DNA of 64,000 bases from JBAXTE01 sp037130365 (lineage in GTDB: Bacteria; Bacteroidota; Bacteroidia; Bacteroidales; WCHB1-69), in assembly GCA_037130365.1 (NCBI GenBank), contig JBAXTE010000019.1:1-64000 (forward strand). The letters are read 5' to 3'. Below the pieces are notes generated by a model. That model saw only the letters and a program-made list of their open reading frames with translations, was not told where the DNA came from and made no database searches. Below, piece after piece: positions 1-9,780 of the stretch (the stretch's first letter is position 1; the number at the start of each line of letters is the position of its first letter). A program made the position numbers and the translations under genes.

Positions 1-2279
1 CCACAACATGTGCAACCACAACGGTTACTGTGAATTCTCTATCCACTGCTCCAACATCCATATCTATTACTAATAATAACACCTGCAGTATCACCAGCAA
101 AACCCTTTCTGTTAACGGAGGAAGCATTGGAACTGGTGCAACTTGGAAATGGTATTCAGGTTCGTGTGGAGGAACATTTGAAGGAACGGGCAGTTCAATT
201 ATTGTTACACCTTCAACGTCAACCACTTATTATGTTAGAGCTGAAGGTACTTGTAATACCACTTCTTGCTCTAATGCAACAGTTACGGTTATTGCAAATC
301 CTGCTAATGATTTATGCATTAATGCAATCTCAATTGGATCACTGCCTTATTCTAGTGGTGTGCAAACAAACAATTGCGCTACCAACGACGCACCACCTGC
401 TGGTGCAAGCACTTGCGGTGTTCACGATTACAATGTTTGGTATAAATTTACAGGAAATGGGAACCAAATTAACATTACCACGTGCGATGCCGCTACTACA
501 TTCGACACTGAAATTCATGTTTATACAGGTACATGTGGCTCAATGACCGAAATAATCTGCAACGATGACGGAATTGATGCTGGGTGTGGTGCAGGTAGAT
601 CAAGTCTCACAATGTGTACAACCAACGGAACCACCTATTATATTTCTATTGGAAGTTATATCATGTCGGCAACAACTGGTAATTACTTCTTAACAATTAC
701 AGATAAAGCTGTTGGCGCAGCCACTATTACCCCCAATTCAATCTGCGGGAATGGTGTTGTAACCCTAACTGCAGTTGTGGGAGCCAATGCAGATGCTGTA
801 GATTTCTCTATTAACGGGGGAAGTTCTATTGCATCCACAGATGCAACTGCTCCATTCCAATATACCACGGCATCTCTCACCGCGCCTCAAACTGTTACAG
901 TTCATGTTCGTTCAAAGAATAGTAGCACAGGATGTGTTGGTCTATGGACAAACTTTAATGTTGCAAATGCATACGCTTTACCTTCAATTACCGTACAGCC
1001 TCTATGTAATACTGCATCAGGGAAAAAAATCGAATTATTGCCAATTGGAGGTTCTGGTTCGTATCCTACTTATGATCAACAATCACCAGCGGTTTCTCAT
1101 GGATCAAATATTTTCACAGTACCATTTAGTTCTACATACAACTTTAGGGTGAATGATAGTCATGGCTGTATATCTACGTGGGCTTCCTATTCTGCAACAA
1201 CTGGACCTATGCAAATTGCTAGTGTCTCTTCTGGAAACTGTATTGTGCGAGGGCAAAATGATTGGTGGCATGTTACTGATGTTTCAAATCAAGTGATTCT
1301 TTCTCTTCAAGATAACTCCAACAACTTAGGAACAGTCAATGCATGGAGTTACATTGAGCCATCTACATCTTTCTATAATCAGACTTATTACTTAAAACGT
1401 CATTTCAAAATCACGTCACAAAATACACCATCATCGAATGTAACTTTAAGACTCTATTTTAACGATGCCGAACTCAACGAACTGATTGTAAACTCAAAGT
1501 TAAACGCTAATCACGGGGATGATGTTAATGGATTATCAGATTTAAAAGTAACCAGATATTCAGGAGTAAACGAAGATAACCTATATGCCAATAATAATTT
1601 CGGTTGTGGATCTTGCTTTACTGTTTATTCGCCTAGCACAGGTATTGCTTCAGGGTTTGGCCCAGATGTGAAATATGTTGAACTTTCAGTTCCAGGATTT
1701 AGCGAAGAGTGGATTCACGGTGGAATAAATACAACTTCAATTTTACCAATCGAATTACTATCATTCAAACCACAATGTTTAGGAAATGATGCCTTTATCC
1801 GATGGATTACTGCAAGCGAATCAAACAATAGCTATTTTAATATTGAACGCAGTGTAAATGGAATCGATTTTGTTTCAATAGCTCAAATTCAAGGAGCTGG
1901 AAACAGTTCTGGGATGATTGAGTATTCGTATCTTGATATTCAAAAACCAGATGGTTTAGTCTATTATCGATTAAAACAGGTTAGTTTTGATGATGTCTCG
2001 TATGATTTTGAACCAGTTTCTTTGAATTGTAATACTGAGACATCCACAATTAAGGTAATTCCAAATCCATTTAAAGGAAAAATATCAATTATTGGTTCGT
2101 TGCCTAATGTAACACAAATAGATATTTTTAATGGAAATGGGGCATTGGTTTATAATGATACACGTAATATTACAAATAGTACCGAACTTGATTTGAATTT
2201 CTTAGTACCTGGTATCTATTTGCTAAGATTAACGGAATCTGATGGAAAAGTATACCAATTTAAGTTGATTAGAAACTAA
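1..2279 (+). CDS. T9SS-secreted adhesin-like protein, 3' part (5' end outside window)
   Basis: The reading frame is open to the left edge (first full codon at position 3), so this is the C-terminal ~759 residues of a larger protein. The first in-window GTG at 30 lies inside an Ig-like repeat (..TVTVNSLSTAPTSI) and is not a real start. Visible parts in order: the end of an Ig-like repeat, a second one with the WKWYSGSCGG pattern, a PPC-like beta-sandwich (NDLCINAISI... YKFTGNGNQINI), a domain shared with the giant gene at 31831-41931 (GNCIVRGQNDWWHVTD onward), and a C-terminal T9SS type A sorting domain (IPNPFKGKISI ... PGIYLLRL). It is therefore predicted to cross the outer membrane by T9SS and be surface-attached or released. 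The C-terminal architecture matches both giant genes, but the DNA is clearly more diverged. The ligand is unknown. Confidence 0.85.
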   Translation, partial: TTCATTTVTVNSLSTAPTSISITNNNTCSITSKTLSVNGGSIGTGATWKWYSGSCGGTFEGTGSSIIVTPSTSTTYYVRAEGTCNTTSCSNATVTVIANPANDLCINAISIGSLPYSSGVQTNNCATNDAPPAGASTCGVHDYNVWYKFTGNGNQINITTCDAATTFDTEIHVYTGTCGSMTEIICNDDGIDAGCGAGRSSLTMCTTNGTTYYISIGSYIMSATTGNYFLTITDKAVGAATITPNSICGNGVVTLTAVVGANADAVDFSINGGSSIASTDATAPFQYTTASLTAPQTVTVHVRSKNSSTGCVGLWTNFNVANAYALPSITVQPLCNTASGKKIELLPIGGSGSYPTYDQQSPAVSHGSNIFTVPFSSTYNFRVNDSHGCISTWASYSATTGPMQIASVSSGNCIVRGQNDWWHVTDVSNQVILSLQDNSNNLGTVNAWSYIEPSTSFYNQTYYLKRHFKITSQNTPSSNVTLRLYFNDAELNELIVNSKLNANHGDDVNGLSDLKVTRYSGVNEDNLYANNNFGCGSCFTVYSPSTGIASGFGPDVKYVELSVPGFSEEWIHGGINTTSILPIELLSFKPQCLGNDAFIRWITASESNNSYFNIERSVNGIDFVSIAQIQGAGNSSGMIEYSYLDIQKPDGLVYYRLKQVSFDDVSYDFEPVSLNCNTETSTIKVIPNPFKGKISIIGSLPNVTQIDIFNGNGALVYNDTRNITNSTELDLNFLVPGIYLLRLTESDGKVYQFKLIRN

Positions 2280-2498
2280 TGATCTGTTGATGGGCTGAAT
2301 GGTTTATAAGTTGATGGGTTTATAAGTTGATAGGTTGATGGGTTGATCTGTTTAATATTACGGGTCTCCCTATCAACCAATAAACCTCAAACCTATAAAC
2401 AATTAGAGTTTATAAGTTGATTGGTTAAAAAAATTGGGTCTCCTTATCAACCTATCAACCTCAAACCAATAAACAATTTGAGACGATGGGTTTCTCTC
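2280..2498. repeat. Convergent intergenic region with direct and inverted repeats
   Basis: This spacer lies between the converging stops of the adhesin gene and nuoN. A 43-44 bp segment beginning GGGTCTCC occurs at 2362-2405 and again, slightly diverged, at 2436-2478. To its left, 2300-2348 carries short repeats of a TTTATAAGTTGATGGG-type unit. These are roughly complementary to the CAACCTATCAACC / AAACCTATAAAC parts of the 43-bp units, so long imperfect hairpins can form. It could act as a two-way terminator; that role is inferred. Confidence 0.6.
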
Positions 2499-3872
2499 TT
2501 AAATCGGAATATTCCACATAAATATTCCCATTGCCACCACTGCAACACTACATGCAATAATAAGTAGTCCATTAAGCTTGGTTACTATTATCGGATTTTC
2601 GGTTTCACCATCGGTAAACGCTTCTCTTAATACAAAGAAATAGTAGTAAATTCCAACAATTGCCATGATAATAGCAAAAATTGAAATGGCTAAGTAACCC
2701 TTACTAATCGACAATACAAACACCTGATATTTTGCCATAAACCCTGCGGTAAGTGGAATTCCGGCTAATGACATCAGCAAAATAGTCATCATAACTGCAA
2801 TCCAAGGTTTTTGCTTGTATAATCCTCTAAATATTTTGAGTTTTTCTAAGCCATTAGAAGCGCGTTTAGACAAAATAAAGATAATGAAAAGCGGAACTGT
2901 AGCCAAAGAATAAACAAACGTATAATAGAGAATCACACGGGCAGAACCAACCTGTTGAGAAAGCATTGCAAGCATGATAAAACCACTGTGAGCGATAGAT
3001 GAGTATGCAAGTAATCGTTTAACGTTGGTTTGCTTTAATGCTGCTAAATTTCCAATCAGTAAAGTGAGACCAGTCATTACCCAAAGTGCTTTTTCGAGCG
3101 ATGCTGGCAAAGGCAGTAAACCCATTCCTAATAAACGGTAAAAAGCAGCAAACCCAGCAGTTTTAACTACGGTAGCCATAAAAGCTGTGACAATTGTTGG
3201 GGAACCTTCATAAACATCGGGACTCCAAAAGTGAAATGGAGCAACAGCTACTTTAAAGGCAACTCCAATTAATATAAACAACAAACCAACAAGAACCATA
3301 GGTGGTAATGTACCATTGAATTGTGCAATGTACGTTTTGATTTCGGGTAGATAAAACGTAGCGGATGCACCATAAACAAGGGCAATTCCAAATAGGAAAA
3401 TAGTGGTGGCAAACGAGCCCAAAATGAAATATTTAAACGATGCTTCATTAGAGCGATATGACATTTTCTTTCCTCCAGCTAAAACATAGAGTGGAATCGA
3501 TAAAATCTCAATTCCTAAAAACAACATAATTAAATTGGAATAGGATGTCATTAAAAAAGCTCCAATCAAAGCAAATATCATCAATGCATACTGCTCTGCA
3601 ACATGAAGTTTCATCCGTTTATAATAATCTATTCCAAATAGAAATATAAGGATGGTAATGATTATCATTGAACAATTGAAAGCAATCGAAAAGTTATCAA
3701 TCACAATCATATCGTGAAAATATTTTGAGCCTAATCCCCAATCTTTAAACGATAAATATAGCGATCCTAGTAATCCAATAATAGCCACAGGAGCTAAAAT
3801 TGTTTTATATTTGGTTAAACCCAAGTACAAAACGATGATTCCAAGAATTGTTGTAAAAATTAATGCACTCAT
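2499..3872 (-). CDS. nuoN: NADH-quinone oxidoreductase subunit N
   Basis: One of the three antiporter-like proton-pumping subunits of the membrane arm of complex I. The 457-residue protein is almost entirely hydrophobic. It carries the family signature around residues 110-215 (a GIEILSIPLYVLAG stretch, then VAPFHFWSPDVYEGSPT), followed by the second helix bundle with NVKRLLAYSSIAHSGF. The length is normal for NuoN. It is the last gene of the nuoA-N operon and starts 34 bp after nuoM. The repeat-rich spacer 2280-2498 follows and probably ends the transcript. Confidence 0.97.
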   Translation of the reverse strand: MSALIFTTILGIIVLYLGLTKYKTILAPVAIIGLLGSLYLSFKDWGLGSKYFHDMIVIDNFSIAFNCSMIIITILIFLFGIDYYKRMKLHVAEQYALMIFALIGAFLMTSYSNLIMLFLGIEILSIPLYVLAGGKKMSYRSNEASFKYFILGSFATTIFLFGIALVYGASATFYLPEIKTYIAQFNGTLPPMVLVGLLFILIGVAFKVAVAPFHFWSPDVYEGSPTIVTAFMATVVKTAGFAAFYRLLGMGLLPLPASLEKALWVMTGLTLLIGNLAALKQTNVKRLLAYSSIAHSGFIMLAMLSQQVGSARVILYYTFVYSLATVPLFIIFILSKRASNGLEKLKIFRGLYKQKPWIAVMMTILLMSLAGIPLTAGFMAKYQVFVLSISKGYLAISIFAIIMAIVGIYYYFFVLREAFTDGETENPIIVTKLNGLLIIACSVAVVAMGIFMWNIPI

Positions 3873-3906
3873 TTGTTGTCTTTTATCAATTTGTTTCTAA
3901 AAATAA

Positions 3907-5361
3907 CTAGTGTACCAATGCTGAAACTCCATCAGCAAGGGGTTGTAATAATTTAACGGAAGTTCCTATAATATCTAAAACAGGCTGTGGATAAATTCCA
4001 AGCGCTAATATAATGGCAATCAATGGAATCAGATAAAAATAGTCGAAAGTACGAATGTCGGTGATGTTTTGAAAAGCTGAATTTTTATCGCCTAACATAA
4101 TTCGTTGGTATGCATACAACATATAAATTGCACTCAATATCATTGCTGTACCCCCAAAGATTGCAAACCAAATGGAGACATGGAAAAGTCCAGTAATCAT
4201 CAAAAATTCCCCAACAAAGCCGCCTGTTAGTGGTAATGCAATAGAACCTAAAAACACAATTAACATCACAATGGAGAGGTTGGGTGTTAACAACTTTAAT
4301 CCTCCCATTTTCGATAACTCAAGGGTTGAAGTTCTATCTTCGACAATTGTAACCAAATAGAAGAGTGCAACTACAATTACTCCATGAGTAATTACTTGAA
4401 ATATAAGTCCTTGTGTAGCATAGAAATTCACTGCAAAAAGTGCGGCAGCCATTAACGAGATGTGAGCCATCGACGAAAAAGCAATTAATTTTTTTAAATT
4501 TTTCTGGCGAAATGCTATTGTTGAAGCATAAATTACCCCAATTAAACAGAGAATTATCACCGTGTTTTGCCAAAAAAGTAGGCCTGCAGGAACAATTGGA
4601 AACAAAAAACGTAAAGCTCCGTAAATTCCCATTTTAGTCATTACCCCAGCTAAAATCATCACTCCTTGCGTGGAAGCCATGGTGTATGTTTTAGGTTGCC
4701 AAGTATGAAACGGGAAAATGGGCATCTTTATGGCAAATGCTATAAATAAAATCCAGAAAAGCCAAATTTGAGTTTGCTCTGGAATCACCAGTTGGTTAAA
4801 TACGGCGAAATCTGTGGTGTGAATTCCTGGAGTTAATTGATATAAAAAGATGATTCCAAAAAGCAAGAATAAACTTCCAGTTAAGGTGTAAATAAAGAAC
4901 TTTAAGGTAATGGTTCTTCGCTCCTCTCCGCCCCAGAGTAACAAAATGAAATACACTGGAATTAGCGCTAACTCCCAAAAGATATAAAATAAAAATCCAT
5001 TTTGAGCCAGAAAAACGCCATTCAGTGCCAATTGGGTAAACAAAATCAGAAAGTAAAGTAACGAAACCTGATTCTGATTACGATTTAATCCCGCAAGGAT
5101 AATAAATGGGAAGAGTAGATTGGTGAGCAAAATCATAATCAAGCTAATTCCATCGTAACTCAACGAAAAGGTTATCCCCATGGAGTTAATCCAAAGTACT
5201 GAATAACTTTCGGTGGAAGTGCCGAAAACGAGAAAAAGAGTGATTAAAAAATTGGCAATTGAAGCAACAAAAGCAATCGTTCTCACGGTTTTTGCATTTT
5301 TTACAGGAAGTAAACACAAACCTGTAACTAATGGAATTAAAAGCAATAGTAATAATATCAT
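3907..5361 (-). CDS. nuoM: NADH-quinone oxidoreductase subunit M
   Basis: Antiporter-like membrane subunit of complex I, homologous to NuoL and NuoN. Of 484 residues, almost all are in transmembrane segments. Family motifs include FYIFWELALIPVYFILLLWGG (the conserved Glu in the first channel), PIFPFHTWQPKTYTMAST, and KKLIAFSSMAHISL. Length is typical. It lies 5 bp downstream of nuoL and 34 bp upstream of nuoN, so it is translated from the same operon mRNA. Confidence 0.97.
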   Translation of the reverse strand: MILLLLLLIPLVTGLCLLPVKNAKTVRTIAFVASIANFLITLFLVFGTSTESYSVLWINSMGITFSLSYDGISLIMILLTNLLFPFIILAGLNRNQNQVSLLYFLILFTQLALNGVFLAQNGFLFYIFWELALIPVYFILLLWGGEERRTITLKFFIYTLTGSLFLLFGIIFLYQLTPGIHTTDFAVFNQLVIPEQTQIWLFWILFIAFAIKMPIFPFHTWQPKTYTMASTQGVMILAGVMTKMGIYGALRFLFPIVPAGLLFWQNTVIILCLIGVIYASTIAFRQKNLKKLIAFSSMAHISLMAAALFAVNFYATQGLIFQVITHGVIVVALFYLVTIVEDRTSTLELSKMGGLKLLTPNLSIVMLIVFLGSIALPLTGGFVGEFLMITGLFHVSIWFAIFGGTAMILSAIYMLYAYQRIMLGDKNSAFQNITDIRTFDYFYLIPLIAIILALGIYPQPVLDIIGTSVKLLQPLADGVSALVH

Positions 5362-5366
5362 AATGT

Positions 5367-7268
5367 TCAGATTATCAAAATAAAACCAATAAATAACAGA
5401 ATTCCTAGCACCATAGCAAAAAGATAAAAGCTTATGTTCCCTTGCTGAAGTGTTCGCGTAATATTTCCTAATTTCAAGGAGATAGTTCCAACGCTATCTA
5501 CAATTGGATCTATAACTTTGTTTTCAATCTTATTGAAGAAGAAATCGGAGAGAAAGCCAAATGGTTTTTCGAAAACAAAAGCATACACCTCATCAAAATA
5601 GAATTTATGGTAAACAATATTTCCAATAAACGACCTAGATTCTTCATCTCCCGAAGGAATTTTTGCTTTTCTAACATAGGAGTTATAAGCAAAAATGATG
5701 ACTAAACTCAACAAAATCAAAGCGCCAACCATCAACCCAATTTCTGTTGTTGAACTCAGCTCTTCCATCGATTTTGAGAAAATTGCAGTTTGCAAATAGG
5801 TTAAAAAGTTTGAATCTCCACCAAAAAGTGCAGGAATATTTATAAAACCTCCAAAAACGGAAAGAACGGCTAAAATCATCAGTGGGATGGTCATCACTTT
5901 TGGCGATTCATGAGGATTTGCACCCGCAAGTCGTTGTTGTCCGAAGAAAACCAAATAGAGCAATCGGAACATATAAAAACAGGTAATCAAGGCTCCTAAA
6001 AGAGCCAATGCATAAACAATTAAATTGCTTTCAAATGCTTTGTTGAGAATTAAATCTTTACTGAAAAATCCAGAAAATGGCGGAATTCCGCTAATGGCTA
6101 GTGTTGCAAGCAAAAAAGTGATGTATGTTATAGGCATCTTTTTTCTTAATCCACCCATTTTACGAATATCTTGTTCCCCATCCATCGCATGAATTATGCT
6201 TCCTGCACCAAGAAATAAAAGTGCTTTAAAAAATGCATGTGTCGTTACATGAAAGACCGCTGTAGAGTATGCTCCTAATCCTAAAGCAATAAACATATAA
6301 CCCAATTGCGAGACGGTAGAATAGGCCAAAACTTTCTTTATATCATTTTGTTTGAGTCCAACAATTGCTGCAAATAATGCTGTTGTCAAACCCAAAACCA
6401 CAATTACATTGAGTGTAATGGGAGCTAAATTGTATAAAATACTCGAACGGGCAATCATGTAAATTCCAGCAGTAACCATTGTTGCAGCATGAATAAGTGC
6501 CGAAACAGGTGTTGGACCCGCCATTGCATCGGGTAACCACGTAAAGAGTGGAATTTGAGCACTTTTTCCAACAGCACCAACAAGTAAAAGCAACGTAATC
6601 ACAGTAATCACTGGAGTTCCTACTTGAAGTGCGTTTGCTTGTGAAAATACATCTGCAAAAGAGACTGATTTAAAGGTAAAAAAGAGCAAAATAATTCCAA
6701 TTATAAAGCCCAAATCGCCAATTCTATTCATCACAAAGGCTTTACGTGCAGCGTAATTAAATGCAGGATTTTTAAACCAAAATCCAATCAACAGATATGA
6801 ACATAGCCCCACTCCTTCCCAACCGATGAAAAGAACAATATAATTAGCTCCCATTACCAAAAGCAACATACTAAAAGTAAACAGATTCATTTGCGCAAAA
6901 AAGGAATTTACCCGCTCGTCGCTATGCATATACCCAATGGAGTAAATATGAATTAATGTTCCTACACCTGTGATAATGAGCATCATCGTTAATGAAAGAT
7001 GATCGATAAGGAATGCAAATGGAATTTTCATCTCTCCGATAGAGAGCCAATCAAAAAGATTTATTGTAACCGCATTCTGTCCAGATGATTTTAGCAAAAA
7101 GTACAAGCCAACAGAAGTCAAAAAGGAAAATAACACCATCAAACTGGCGATAATTCCAGCCTGATTATGTTTTAATCGCTTGTAAAAGAGTCCCGTAACC
7201 AAAAATCCCAATAGTGGAAATGCAGGAACGAGCCAAGCAAAGTTGAAAATTGTTATCGATTCTACCAT
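5367..7268 (-). CDS. nuoL: NADH-quinone oxidoreductase subunit L
   Basis: The distal and largest proton-pumping subunit of complex I. At 633 residues it has the usual NuoL length, including the long C-terminal lateral-helix region. Recognisable segments are the GWEGVGLCSYLLIGFW motif near residue 150, the TWLPDAMAGPTPVSALIHAATMVTAG motif in the pumping channel, and KKVLAYSTVSQLGYMF. Its start overlaps the end of nuoK by 7 bp, which suggests translational coupling. Confidence 0.98.
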   Translation of the reverse strand: MVESITIFNFAWLVPAFPLLGFLVTGLFYKRLKHNQAGIIASLMVLFSFLTSVGLYFLLKSSGQNAVTINLFDWLSIGEMKIPFAFLIDHLSLTMMLIITGVGTLIHIYSIGYMHSDERVNSFFAQMNLFTFSMLLLVMGANYIVLFIGWEGVGLCSYLLIGFWFKNPAFNYAARKAFVMNRIGDLGFIIGIILLFFTFKSVSFADVFSQANALQVGTPVITVITLLLLVGAVGKSAQIPLFTWLPDAMAGPTPVSALIHAATMVTAGIYMIARSSILYNLAPITLNVIVVLGLTTALFAAIVGLKQNDIKKVLAYSTVSQLGYMFIALGLGAYSTAVFHVTTHAFFKALLFLGAGSIIHAMDGEQDIRKMGGLRKKMPITYITFLLATLAISGIPPFSGFFSKDLILNKAFESNLIVYALALLGALITCFYMFRLLYLVFFGQQRLAGANPHESPKVMTIPLMILAVLSVFGGFINIPALFGGDSNFLTYLQTAIFSKSMEELSSTTEIGLMVGALILLSLVIIFAYNSYVRKAKIPSGDEESRSFIGNIVYHKFYFDEVYAFVFEKPFGFLSDFFFNKIENKVIDPIVDSVGTISLKLGNITRTLQQGNISFYLFAMVLGILLFIGFILII

Positions 7269-7591
7269 TTTAGTCGGTTCAAAAGGTTAATATCTATGGA
7301 ATCCACATTTCGTTTCATCATTACAATAATTGAAAGGCCTATGGCCACTTCGGCAGCGGCTACAATCATGATAAAGAAAACGAAAACTTGTCCAGAAGGA
7401 TCGGAATGATACGCCGAAAAAGCAGTAAGAAGTAAGTTTACTGAGTTAAACATCAACTCAATACACATTAAAATAATAATGGTATTCCGTCGGAAAAGAA
7501 CCCCCAATAAGCCGATACAAAAAAGGGTAACGCTTAACATGATGTAGTGTTCTATCGGGATAAGTTGAATGGCTGATGTAATTTCTTTCAT
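7262..7591 (-). CDS. nuoK: NADH-quinone oxidoreductase subunit K
   Basis: Small membrane subunit of complex I (109 residues from the chosen start) with three transmembrane helices. It keeps the family motifs: LFCIGLLGVLFRRNTIIILM, the CIELMFNSVNLL helix with the conserved membrane Glu, and AAAEVAIGLSIIV with the second Glu. I chose the ATG at 7591 (MKEITSA..). An upstream in-frame start would add 16 unrelated residues and overlap nuoJ, while this one leaves a 13-bp gap and gives the usual length. It overlaps nuoL by 7 bp. Confidence 0.96.
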   Translation of the reverse strand: MKEITSAIQLIPIEHYIMLSVTLFCIGLLGVLFRRNTIIILMCIELMFNSVNLLLTAFSAYHSDPSGQVFVFFIMIVAAAEVAIGLSIIVMMKRNVDSIDINLLNRLKW

Positions 7592-7604
7592 AAGAATTGT
7601 ATGT

Positions 7605-8111
7605 TTATGAATTATCTGATATTTCGTCTTTCTTCCCAAACATTATCGCTCCAATCATTGCTGAAATAAACAAAACTGAAGATATTTCGAATGGAAGTAA
7701 GAACTCATGAAAAAGTGTTTTGCCAACCTCAGCAACCAACCCAATAGTGCTATCAAAAGTATATCGAGGTTGAATTTGAATGGATTGACGAGTTGCAGCT
7801 AATAAAACTAAGAACAATAATCCACCTGTAACTACAGCTAATATCCGAGTTAATGAGGTCTTTTGTGGAATAATTGCTTTATTTAAATTGAGTAACATAA
7901 TCACAAATAAGAAAAGCACCATAATTGCCCCTGTATAAACAATGATGTGAACCACCGCCAGAAACTGTGCATTGAGCAAGATATAATGCCCTGCCATGGC
8001 GATAAAACAGATAATTAAAAAGATGACACTGTTGATTGGACTTTTAGAAAAAACTACAAACAATGCACTTATAATCATGATTGCAGACAGAAAATAAAAT
8101 AAAAATACCAT
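7605..8111 (-). CDS. nuoJ: NADH-quinone oxidoreductase subunit J
   Basis: Membrane subunit of complex I with about five transmembrane helices (168 residues). The conserved VHIIVYTGAIMVLFLFVIMLLNL segment of NuoJ/ND6 is present near residues 54-76. The C-terminus is short and polar (MFGKKDEISDNS). The gene sits between nuoI (26 bp upstream) and nuoK (13 bp downstream) in the expected order. Confidence 0.96.
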   Translation of the reverse strand: MVFLFYFLSAIMIISALFVVFSKSPINSVIFLIICFIAMAGHYILLNAQFLAVVHIIVYTGAIMVLFLFVIMLLNLNKAIIPQKTSLTRILAVVTGGLLFLVLLAATRQSIQIQPRYTFDSTIGLVAEVGKTLFHEFLLPFEISSVLFISAMIGAIMFGKKDEISDNS

Positions 8112-8137
8112 TATTAATTTGTTTAAATTATTGAATC

Positions 8138-8713
8138 TTATTTATTGTGAGAATATCGTTTATCTTGCTTAAATTCAAGCACTTTCTTCGTTTGTCTTTT
8201 TGATACATCAATCCGTTTGTCGAGTTCGATGGGTTCCACCAACAGCTCTTTTCCATATACAAATGGCTTCCGATGATAATCGGCTTCTACAATGCGATCG
8301 GTAAGGAAAATAGCCTCTTTTGGGCAAGCCTCTTCGCAATCGCCACAAAAAATACAACGGAGCATGTTGATTTCGTAAACTGCTGCATATTTCTCCTCGC
8401 GGTAAAGATGCTCTTCCCCAGGTTTTCGTTCAGCGGCAATCATGGTGATGGCTTCTGCAGGACAAGAGACTGCGCACAATCCACAAGCGGTACATCGTTC
8501 ACGTCCTAACTCATCGCGTTTTAGCACATGTTTTCCTCGGTAAACAGGACTAAATTCACGCGTTTGTTCTGGATAATTTATCGTAGTTTTCTTTCTAAAA
8601 AAATGAGTGATGGTGATAAACATTCCTTTTAAAATTGCAGGAAAATAGATCTTTTCAAGAAAAGTCATCTTTTTATTCGAAACTACTTTCGATCGATTGG
8701 TTAATGCTTCCAT
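8138..8713 (-). CDS. nuoI: NADH-quinone oxidoreductase subunit I (2x 4Fe-4S)
   Basis: Peripheral-arm subunit carrying iron-sulfur clusters N6a and N6b, which pass electrons toward NuoB. Two ferredoxin-like CxxCxxCxxxCP motifs are visible: Cys74, 77, 80, 84 (CTACGLCAVSCP) and Cys120, 123, 126, 130 (CIFCGDCEEACP). The 191-residue length is within the family range, with an amphipathic N-terminal section that docks to NuoH. It follows nuoH by 11 bp. Confidence 0.98.
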   Translation of the reverse strand: MEALTNRSKVVSNKKMTFLEKIYFPAILKGMFITITHFFRKKTTINYPEQTREFSPVYRGKHVLKRDELGRERCTACGLCAVSCPAEAITMIAAERKPGEEHLYREEKYAAVYEINMLRCIFCGDCEEACPKEAIFLTDRIVEADYHRKPFVYGKELLVEPIELDKRIDVSKRQTKKVLEFKQDKRYSHNK

Positions 8714-8724
8714 AGTGCTTCGAA

Positions 8725-9756
8725 TTAGGTTAGTTCAAAAAAGTAATAATATAAGCCTGTGGCAACAATATTAAACATGGCCAATGGAATTAATCCTTTC
8801 CATCCAAGGTTCATCAATTGGTCGTATCTAAAACGTGGCAACGTCCATCTAATCCACATAAAGAGGAAGATTAATCCAAATATTTTGATAAACAAAAAAG
8901 CCATTCCTAAAAGGGTAAGGACATTTGGAGACAACCCCAAACGACCGATAAATGGCATGTTGTAACCTCCAAAATAAAGCGTAGCAATTACGGCTGAGGA
9001 GATAAACATGTTTACATATTCCGAAAAGAGATAAAAACCAAGTTTCATGGAGCTATATTCGGTATGATAACCTCCTATAAGTTCAGTTTCGCATTCGGGA
9101 AGGTCGAAGGGAGCACGATTTGTTTCGGCAAAAGCACAAATTATAAAAATCAAGAACCCAAGTGGTTGATAAAAAACATTCCAATGGGCGCCTTGTTGCT
9201 GCGCTACAATATCGTGTAAACTCAATGTCCCAGTAGTTAATATTAATGCAATGATCGACATTCCCATAGCCAACTCGTAGCTAATCATTTGCGATGCAGC
9301 TCTTATGGAGCCAAGCAAAGCATATTTGTTGTTTGAAGCCCATCCTCCAATCATAATACCATAAACGCCAATAGAAACCATTGCAAAAACATAAAGAATT
9401 CCAATATTTAAATCGGCAATTTGCAACGAAAACTCCCGTCCACCAATGGTTATTGTTCCACCCCAAGGAATTACAGCACCCGTAAGCAAAGCAATCGACA
9501 TTGCAATGGCAGGACCTAAAATAAATAGCGTTTTATTGGCGGTAAGCGGAATTATATCTTCCTTCATAAACATTTTTAATCCATCGGCTAACGGTTGTAA
9601 AAGTCCAAATGGACCTGCACGGTTAGGACCACGACGATCTTGCATAAATGCAGCTACTTTTCGCTCACCATAGGTTGAATACATGGCTATTACCAATGTA
9701 ATCAGCAAGATGATGATTAAAAAAATGGTTTTAAAAATTAATACTGTCCAATCCAT
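8725..9756 (-). CDS. nuoH: NADH-quinone oxidoreductase subunit H
   Basis: Membrane subunit that connects the hydrophilic arm to the proton pumps and forms part of the quinone chamber. It has 343 residues and eight or more transmembrane helices. Family signatures are the ERKVAAFMQDRRGPNRAGPFGLLQPLADGLK loop near residues 31-60 and the acidic loop RAPFDLPECETELIGGYHTEYS near residues 213-235. The gene is 24 bp downstream of nuoG. Confidence 0.98.
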   Translation of the reverse strand: MDWTVLIFKTIFLIIILLITLVIAMYSTYGERKVAAFMQDRRGPNRAGPFGLLQPLADGLKMFMKEDIIPLTANKTLFILGPAIAMSIALLTGAVIPWGGTITIGGREFSLQIADLNIGILYVFAMVSIGVYGIMIGGWASNNKYALLGSIRAASQMISYELAMGMSIIALILTTGTLSLHDIVAQQQGAHWNVFYQPLGFLIFIICAFAETNRAPFDLPECETELIGGYHTEYSSMKLGFYLFSEYVNMFISSAVIATLYFGGYNMPFIGRLGLSPNVLTLLGMAFLFIKIFGLIFLFMWIRWTLPRFRYDQLMNLGWKGLIPLAMFNIVATGLYYYFFELT

Positions 9757-9780
9757 TTCCTTGTTTATTTATACTATTTT

